Of a stretch of DNA of 29,133 nucleotides, positions 24,825 to 29,133 are shown piece by piece. Location of the stretch: the NCBI GenBank assembly GCA_937894825.1, contig CALCQT010000165.1, positions 1 to 29,133 of the forward strand, in the 5' to 3' direction. Made by a program: the position numbers and the translations under genes. The stretch comes from an uncultured Anaerolineaceae bacterium (GTDB lineage: Bacteria > Chloroflexota > Anaerolineae > Anaerolineales > Anaerolineaceae). Numbering within the stretch: the stretch's first letter is position 1; each line of letters opens with the position of its first letter. The notes beneath the pieces are model-generated. The model ran no database searches. It saw nothing but the letters and a program-made list of their open reading frames with translations, and had not been told where the DNA came from.

Positions 24825-27431
24825 TCATGTCATGTCATCCCGAAGCGCGTCAATGATATTTTCTTTTTTGATCTGGCTGACGGCATATAGCATGGTGGCA
24901 AATATGACAAGAAGCACACTAAACACGCTGATTCCGATACTGACCCACGGCAGCTCAAAAATGATTTCGTCAGCGCCGCCAATGAACATTCCTTTATAAA
25001 TCAGCCAGGAGGAAACGACCGCGATGGGAAGCCCGATGAGCAGCGCCCTGACCCCATAAAGGACACATTCAAAGCGCATCATTTTGTTGAAATCCCGGTC
25101 AGACATCCCTACCGAGCGGAGCATAGCAAGCTCCCGCCTGCGCAGCTGGATATTCGTGGAAATCGTGTTGAACACATTCGCAACCGCTATCAGCGAAATC
25201 ATAATGATAAACGTATAAGCGAACACATTGGCAATAAAGATATAATTCCGGTTTTCCTCAAGCACCTCCAACAGATTCACCAGCATATACGCGGCTGTTA
25301 TTCCCGCATCCCGAATCATCGTTTTCATTTCAGTAATCGACTGGGATGGATTCTCCGAAGAAAAAGTCATACCCTTGACCCTGAGATCTGCCGAAGTACC
25401 GAAGGCGAGCTTCTCCTTAAGCGACCAGGGAGCCATCAGCTGAAAAAAGTAGTCGTGCTGTTCGGCGTATGCAGAGGTCTCTCTTGATGGGGGGATATCC
25501 GGCGACACAGTTTCGACAAATGCGATGCTTACGCTTCGCTCCTGTTCCCGATTCGGCTCGTCATTTGTTGCGGGAATCAGCGTAGCCTCAATGGAAGAAC
25601 GCTTAAACATGTTGCGAAACTCGTCAACTGCTTTTTCTCCCTTCTTCTCATCGCTGCCAGGCTGCATTTTGGCTATGGCAATCATTTTTGCGTTTTCTCC
25701 GGTATATTCCGCTGCCGGCAGGCCCGCGCTCGCAAGGATGTTCAGATAAGTCGTGTCATCCAGAAACTGGATTTCCATCGGAAGCGCCACCGTTTCGTCC
25801 ATTGAAGATTCACCGGCATATCTCCAGTAAATATCTGAGAGTTCATCAGCCTGAACAATGCAGAAATACGCCATAACAGCCTGATAGGAGCTTTCGGTAA
25901 CACCCTTCGCTGTTCTCAGCTTGTCATAAAGCCTAAGCATTTCACCATCGTCCATATCCTTCGTTCCAAAACCGATGTCATAAGTGGTGAATGCCAATGT
26001 CTGTGCCATTGTCTGTTTCAAATCTGTTACAAAAGAGCTGGTCGATATAAACAGCACGACACTTAAAACAAGCGACAACACAATGCTGCGATAGCGTTTT
26101 TTGTTTCGCTTAAAATTCTTCAGTGCAAGCGTTCCCTCCAAACCGTAAATACATTCCGCAAGCTTTGACGTTTCGACGGTGCCTGCTTCCACCTTTACTT
26201 CGTTCGTCTGGCGAATACATTCCATCACGGGCATATTGGCGGCTTTTTTTGCCGGGATAGCTGCTGAAATTAAAATCGTACCCAGGCTGACAACCGCCGC
26301 CCCGACAACCGTGAGAACAGACACATGCAAGGTTAATGGAACGCCGCTGTACATAATGGTATTGAAATTCTTTGCGACAACAGAAATCACAATCCGAATG
26401 CCGCCAAGTCCTATCAAAATACCAATGGGGATACCGATCACCCCAATACAAAACCCTTCAAACAGCACCGAATATCGTATTTGTTTTGCTGTGGCGCCCA
26501 CTGAGGAAAGAATCCCGATCTGCTGTATACGCTCATTCAATGAGATGCTAAAAGCGTTATGAATCAGAAAGATGGATCCTACCATGATGATGGCAATCAC
26601 AATGCCGCCAATGGAGTACAAAAGGGCCCTGAACACATGATCGTCCGAATTATCCGAAAGACCCATAAAACGCAGTACCTCATTATTAAAGATCAATGCA
26701 TGGTTCCCGGCTTTATCAGCGGCGTAAGAATGAACCTGGCGCGGATTTTTTAACCTGACAAACAGGTTAAGACTGTCTGCCCGCGTCTCCGCATCAGTTT
26801 TTGTAATCATGGTATAGCCGGGGGCAGTATATTCTTCAAACGCAGGTCTCCCATAAAAGCCTACAACGGTATAGACTTTCTCTTCGGTAGCTTCAAATGC
26901 TTCTCCGGAGATATAAGGGTCGTGCTGTCCCAGCTTTCTATTCCCGTCTGTGCGGTTTCCGACAGAAAGAGAAATTGTCTCCCCAACCGGGATCACAACG
27001 CTACCGTTTGACGCAACGTGTGTCGGGACAAGAATCTCACTGCTCGTCTCCGGCATCCTGCCCGAAAGCAGGGTTATGGGTAAGGCATCAAAGGTTTCCT
27101 GACTGAAGCTGGTTATAAAAAGGTAGGGTTTGTCAGGATTTTTTCCACCGTCAAGCGTTGCATAACCAATGTTTTCAGTGATTACCGTATCTGTAACCTC
27201 GTGATCGAGGGTCCGCTCCTGTACAAAAGAGGAATCAACGTCTAAAAACGCCACATGCCAATCACCGTATTTGAGAGCAGCCCCCGCCGCCGCATAGTCC
27301 ATCAGAGAAAGGCCAAAGGTAACGGTTGCCGTAATCATGGCGGCAGACAGTGCAACGCCGGTCATCGTGACGATCGTCCGGGTCCGGTTTTTCTTCATGC
27401 TTTGCAGGGCGATTTTGTTAAAAATATTCAT
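24825..27431 (-). CDS. FtsX-type ABC transporter permease
   Basis: An 868-aa permease with two FtsX/MacB-like modules. A first membrane helix near residues 20-45 is followed by a large extracytoplasmic domain, three helices at about 275-400 (containing the NERIQQIGILSSVGATAKQI coupling loop), another helix near 450, a second extracytoplasmic domain, and three C-terminal helices with the matching loop RRRELAMLRSVGMSDRDFNK. This layout is that of exporters or lipid-II/antimicrobial-peptide resistance transporters adjacent to sensor kinases. Its ATG overlaps the ATPase stop by 4 bases. The end faces the uvrA-like gene across 111 bases that hold no clear terminator. Confidence 0.9.
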   Translation of the reverse strand: MNIFNKIALQSMKKNRTRTIVTMTGVALSAAMITATVTFGLSLMDYAAAGAALKYGDWHVAFLDVDSSFVQERTLDHEVTDTVITENIGYATLDGGKNPDKPYLFITSFSQETFDALPITLLSGRMPETSSEILVPTHVASNGSVVIPVGETISLSVGNRTDGNRKLGQHDPYISGEAFEATEEKVYTVVGFYGRPAFEEYTAPGYTMITKTDAETRADSLNLFVRLKNPRQVHSYAADKAGNHALIFNNEVLRFMGLSDNSDDHVFRALLYSIGGIVIAIIMVGSIFLIHNAFSISLNERIQQIGILSSVGATAKQIRYSVLFEGFCIGVIGIPIGILIGLGGIRIVISVVAKNFNTIMYSGVPLTLHVSVLTVVGAAVVSLGTILISAAIPAKKAANMPVMECIRQTNEVKVEAGTVETSKLAECIYGLEGTLALKNFKRNKKRYRSIVLSLVLSVVLFISTSSFVTDLKQTMAQTLAFTTYDIGFGTKDMDDGEMLRLYDKLRTAKGVTESSYQAVMAYFCIVQADELSDIYWRYAGESSMDETVALPMEIQFLDDTTYLNILASAGLPAAEYTGENAKMIAIAKMQPGSDEKKGEKAVDEFRNMFKRSSIEATLIPATNDEPNREQERSVSIAFVETVSPDIPPSRETSAYAEQHDYFFQLMAPWSLKEKLAFGTSADLRVKGMTFSSENPSQSITEMKTMIRDAGITAAYMLVNLLEVLEENRNYIFIANVFAYTFIIMISLIAVANVFNTISTNIQLRRRELAMLRSVGMSDRDFNKMMRFECVLYGVRALLIGLPIAVVSSWLIYKGMFIGGADEIIFELPWVSIGISVFSVLLVIFATMLYAVSQIKKENIIDALRDDMT

Positions 27432-28114
27432 GGCCGCACCATCCGCTCATCCCGCGTCACTTTGCCATCCGAAAGGCCAATAATACGATCTGCCTGCAGC
27501 GCGATATTTTCATCATGGGTGACAATAATCAGCGTCTGTCCATATTTTTTATTGCTTTCTTTCAGCAGTTTGATGATTTGATGTCCATTTCGGCTGTCCA
27601 GGCTGCCCGTGGGTTCGTCCGCCAGCATGACAGCCGGAGCGTTCATTAAAGCCCGCCCGATGGCAACGCGCTGTTGCTGGCCACCCGAAAGCTGATTGGG
27701 CAGATGCGTTTGGCGGTCCTGCAGCCCAAGCATCGCAAGCAGGTCATCCAGTCGTTCCGTGTTGACCTTCCGTTTATCCATCAAAACCGGCAGGGTGATG
27801 TTTTCCACTACATTCAAGGTAGGAATAAGATTGTGAAACTGGTAAATCAGACCGACCTGGCGTCTGCGGAAAATAGCCAGTTTTTCATTGTTCTGGGCAT
27901 ATACATCCTGCCCGTCCAAATAGACCTTTCCACTCGTCGGCAGATCCACCCCGCCAATGATGTGAAGCAAGGTAGATTTTCCCGAGCCGGAGGAACCGAT
28001 GATCACGGTAAATCCACCTTTTTCGATTGTCAGCGACACATGGTCAAGCGCGGTGACCTGATTTTCGCCCTTGCCATAGATCTTGCACAGATTCTCAATT
28101 TTGATTAGCTCCAT
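27428..28114 (-). CDS. ABC transporter ATP-binding protein (MacB/LolD type)
   Basis: A 228-aa ATPase partner of the adjacent FtsX-type permease. Motifs are Walker [11 protein letters not shown]-loop [19 protein letters not shown], signature [15 protein letters not shown], Walker [14 protein letters not shown] and switch VTHDENIA, typical of the LolD/MacB/BceA group. I prefer the ATG at 28114 (MELIKIENL) because GGAG lies 9 bases upstream; the ATG at 28129 sits directly against AGGAGA, too close for normal use. A palindrome-containing gap of 85 bases separates it from the kinase gene. Confidence 0.93.
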   Translation of the reverse strand: MELIKIENLCKIYGKGENQVTALDHVSLTIEKGGFTVIIGSSGSGKSTLLHIIGGVDLPTSGKVYLDGQDVYAQNNEKLAIFRRRQVGLIYQFHNLIPTLNVVENITLPVLMDKRKVNTERLDDLLAMLGLQDRQTHLPNQLSGGQQQRVAIGRALMNAPAVMLADEPTGSLDSRNGHQIIKLLKESNKKYGQTLIIVTHDENIALQADRIIGLSDGKVTRDERMVRP

Positions 28115-28161
28115 GATGTGAGTCTCCATTCTCCTAATAGGTGATTCTAATCATAGAACTT

Positions 28162-28191
28162 TCACCTTACACTGCAGTGACTTGCAGGTGA
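28162..28191. promoter_or_regulatory. Nested palindrome between the kinase and the ABC exporter genes
   Basis: Outer arms TCACCT / AGGTGA (28162-28167, 28186-28191) enclose a perfect 10-bp palindrome CACTGCAGTG (28170-28179). On the minus strand a TAGAAT (28149-28144) follows as a possible -10 for the exporter operon. This could be a response-regulator binding site of the kinase's partner, as in Bce-type modules where the transporter gene is the regulated target. Confidence 0.35.
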
Positions 28192-28199
28192 GAGATCCG

Positions 28200-29133
28200 T
28201 CACTTTGGGAAGCGAATCGTGAATACCGCACCGCCCTGGGGATGATTTTTTGCGCTGATCGTTCCGCCCTGCCTGATGATAATCATTTTGCAGAGCGCCA
28301 GCCCAATTCCGTATCCGGTTGCATTTGCGCTTTTCCCGCGATAAAACCGGTCAAACAGGCGTGACAGGTCTTCGTTTTCAATGCCCGCGCCGTTATCATG
28401 AATCGCAATCTCGCTAAACAGCGATGTATCGATACAGGCAATTTCAATCTTTCAATGATCGCCGAAAGCCAACCGGAATCGCCTTGAATCATCACGCCTT
28501 CCGCTGCGTCTATATGCAAATCAATACTGCGCAGCTCCATTGGGATCAGGAGCGGACGCAGTGCGGCGTGGATCAAGCCTTTTACCGCAATCGGCTCGCT
28601 TTGGAACGTCACAACGCCTGCATCCAACCGGGAGATTTTCAGCAAAGCAGTCAGCAGCCAATCCATCCGTGCCAGCAAGTCCTCTGTTTCGCGTACCAGT
28701 GCTTTCCGCTCTATTTCATCAGGATTATTCTCCAGTAATGACAGGATGATGTTCGCAGACGTGAGCGGGGTTCGAAGCTGATGCGCAATGTCAGCCAGCG
28801 ACTCGGCAAGATGTTCTTTTTCTTTTTTCAGTGCGTCATTTTGCTCTCGAATGCGCAGCGTCATTTTTGTAATCTCGCTTTGCAGGATGGCAAGCTCGCC
28901 CTCATCCGATTCGCCAATGTACAAACGGTCCGCATGATGAAGCACAAGATCAATTTGATCGGAAATTCGCGCAATGCTTTGGTAGCGAGCCTGGGTATGC
29001 AAGTAAAACACTGCGCCGCACGCGGCGGCAAAAACGAGGACAAGAATCCCCGCCGCCGTATTGATTACGAATCCAAGCGTCACAGCGATGGCGGAAACCA
29101 GGGTAAACAAAATCGCAGCCTGTCGAAATTCCT
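28200..29133 (-). pseudogene. Sensor histidine kinase, frame broken at the N box and cut by window edge
   Basis: An intramembrane-sensing type kinase with two N-terminal membrane helices and almost no sensor domain. The frame is open to the window edge (upstream residues EFRQAAI precede the TTG at 29110), so the true start is probably just outside. The H box IAHQLRTPLTS is intact. The frame then reads DSGWLSAIIERL and runs on into unrelated residues to a stop at 28283. In another frame the sequence resumes from about 28445 with ACIDTSLFSEIAIHDNGAGI (G1 box), LFDRFYRG (F box), GYGIGLALCK (G2 box) and GGAVFTIRFPK, stopping at 28200. The N-box segment between LSAIIE and the ACIDT strand is absent, so an estimated 35-45 bases look deleted. 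It is either a true loss of function or a sequence error. Confidence 0.85.

Overview
The window carries a nearly complete carbon-phosphorus (C-P) lyase operon for phosphonate use, a small nucleotide/RNA/pyruvate housekeeping operon, two exported or membrane-anchored proteins, and an antibiotic-response style region. No rRNA, tRNA, CRISPR array, insertion sequence or integrase was recognised. The organism is a bacterium with medium GC content by eye (not computed). The N-terminal half of the pyruvate phosphate dikinase reads to me like Chloroflexota (Anaerolineae) enzymes, while PhnK and the ABC exporter/kinase module look like those of Firmicutes and other anaerobes. My best guess is an anaerobic Anaerolineae-like or clostridia-like bacterium, held loosely.

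Region 1 (1-9848, all minus strand) is the C-P lyase operon. In transcription order it reads phnG, phnH, phnI, phnJ, phnK, phnM, phnL, a PHP-family cyclic phosphodiesterase, a hexapeptide-repeat acyltransferase, phnD, phnC and the start of phnE, which is cut by the window edge. Many genes overlap by 1-8 bases. PhnCDE imports phosphonates, PhnGHIJKLM forms and breaks the ribosyl phosphonate, and the PHP protein probably replaces PhnP. A divergent GntR/UTRA regulator (10463-11176) sits across a 614-bp gap that holds two 11-bp-periodic TTTACA arrays resembling Pho boxes. The most unusual point in the window is PhnJ: it lacks three of the four cysteines that bind the Fe-S cluster and carry the thiyl radical in the E. 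coli enzyme, while the neighbouring PhnK carries a five-cysteine cluster near its Walker A motif.

Region 2 (11189-16737) starts at a shared bidirectional terminator and contains, on the minus strand, tdk, hpt, a CCA-adding/poly(A) polymerase family nucleotidyltransferase, and ppdK. The dikinase has an in-frame 33-bp insertion flanked by an 11-bp direct repeat immediately after its catalytic histidine loop.

Region 3 (16971-20226) has a membrane-anchored alpha/beta hydrolase (minus) and a secreted choice-of-anchor I type protein (plus), each followed by a clear terminator hairpin.

Region 4 (20265-29133) holds a PadR regulator with a CPBP membrane protease, a UvrA-like ABC protein lacking the UvrB-binding domain, and an FtsX-type ABC exporter with its ATPase. 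Next to these is a sensor kinase whose reading frame is broken exactly where the ATP-binding N box should be.
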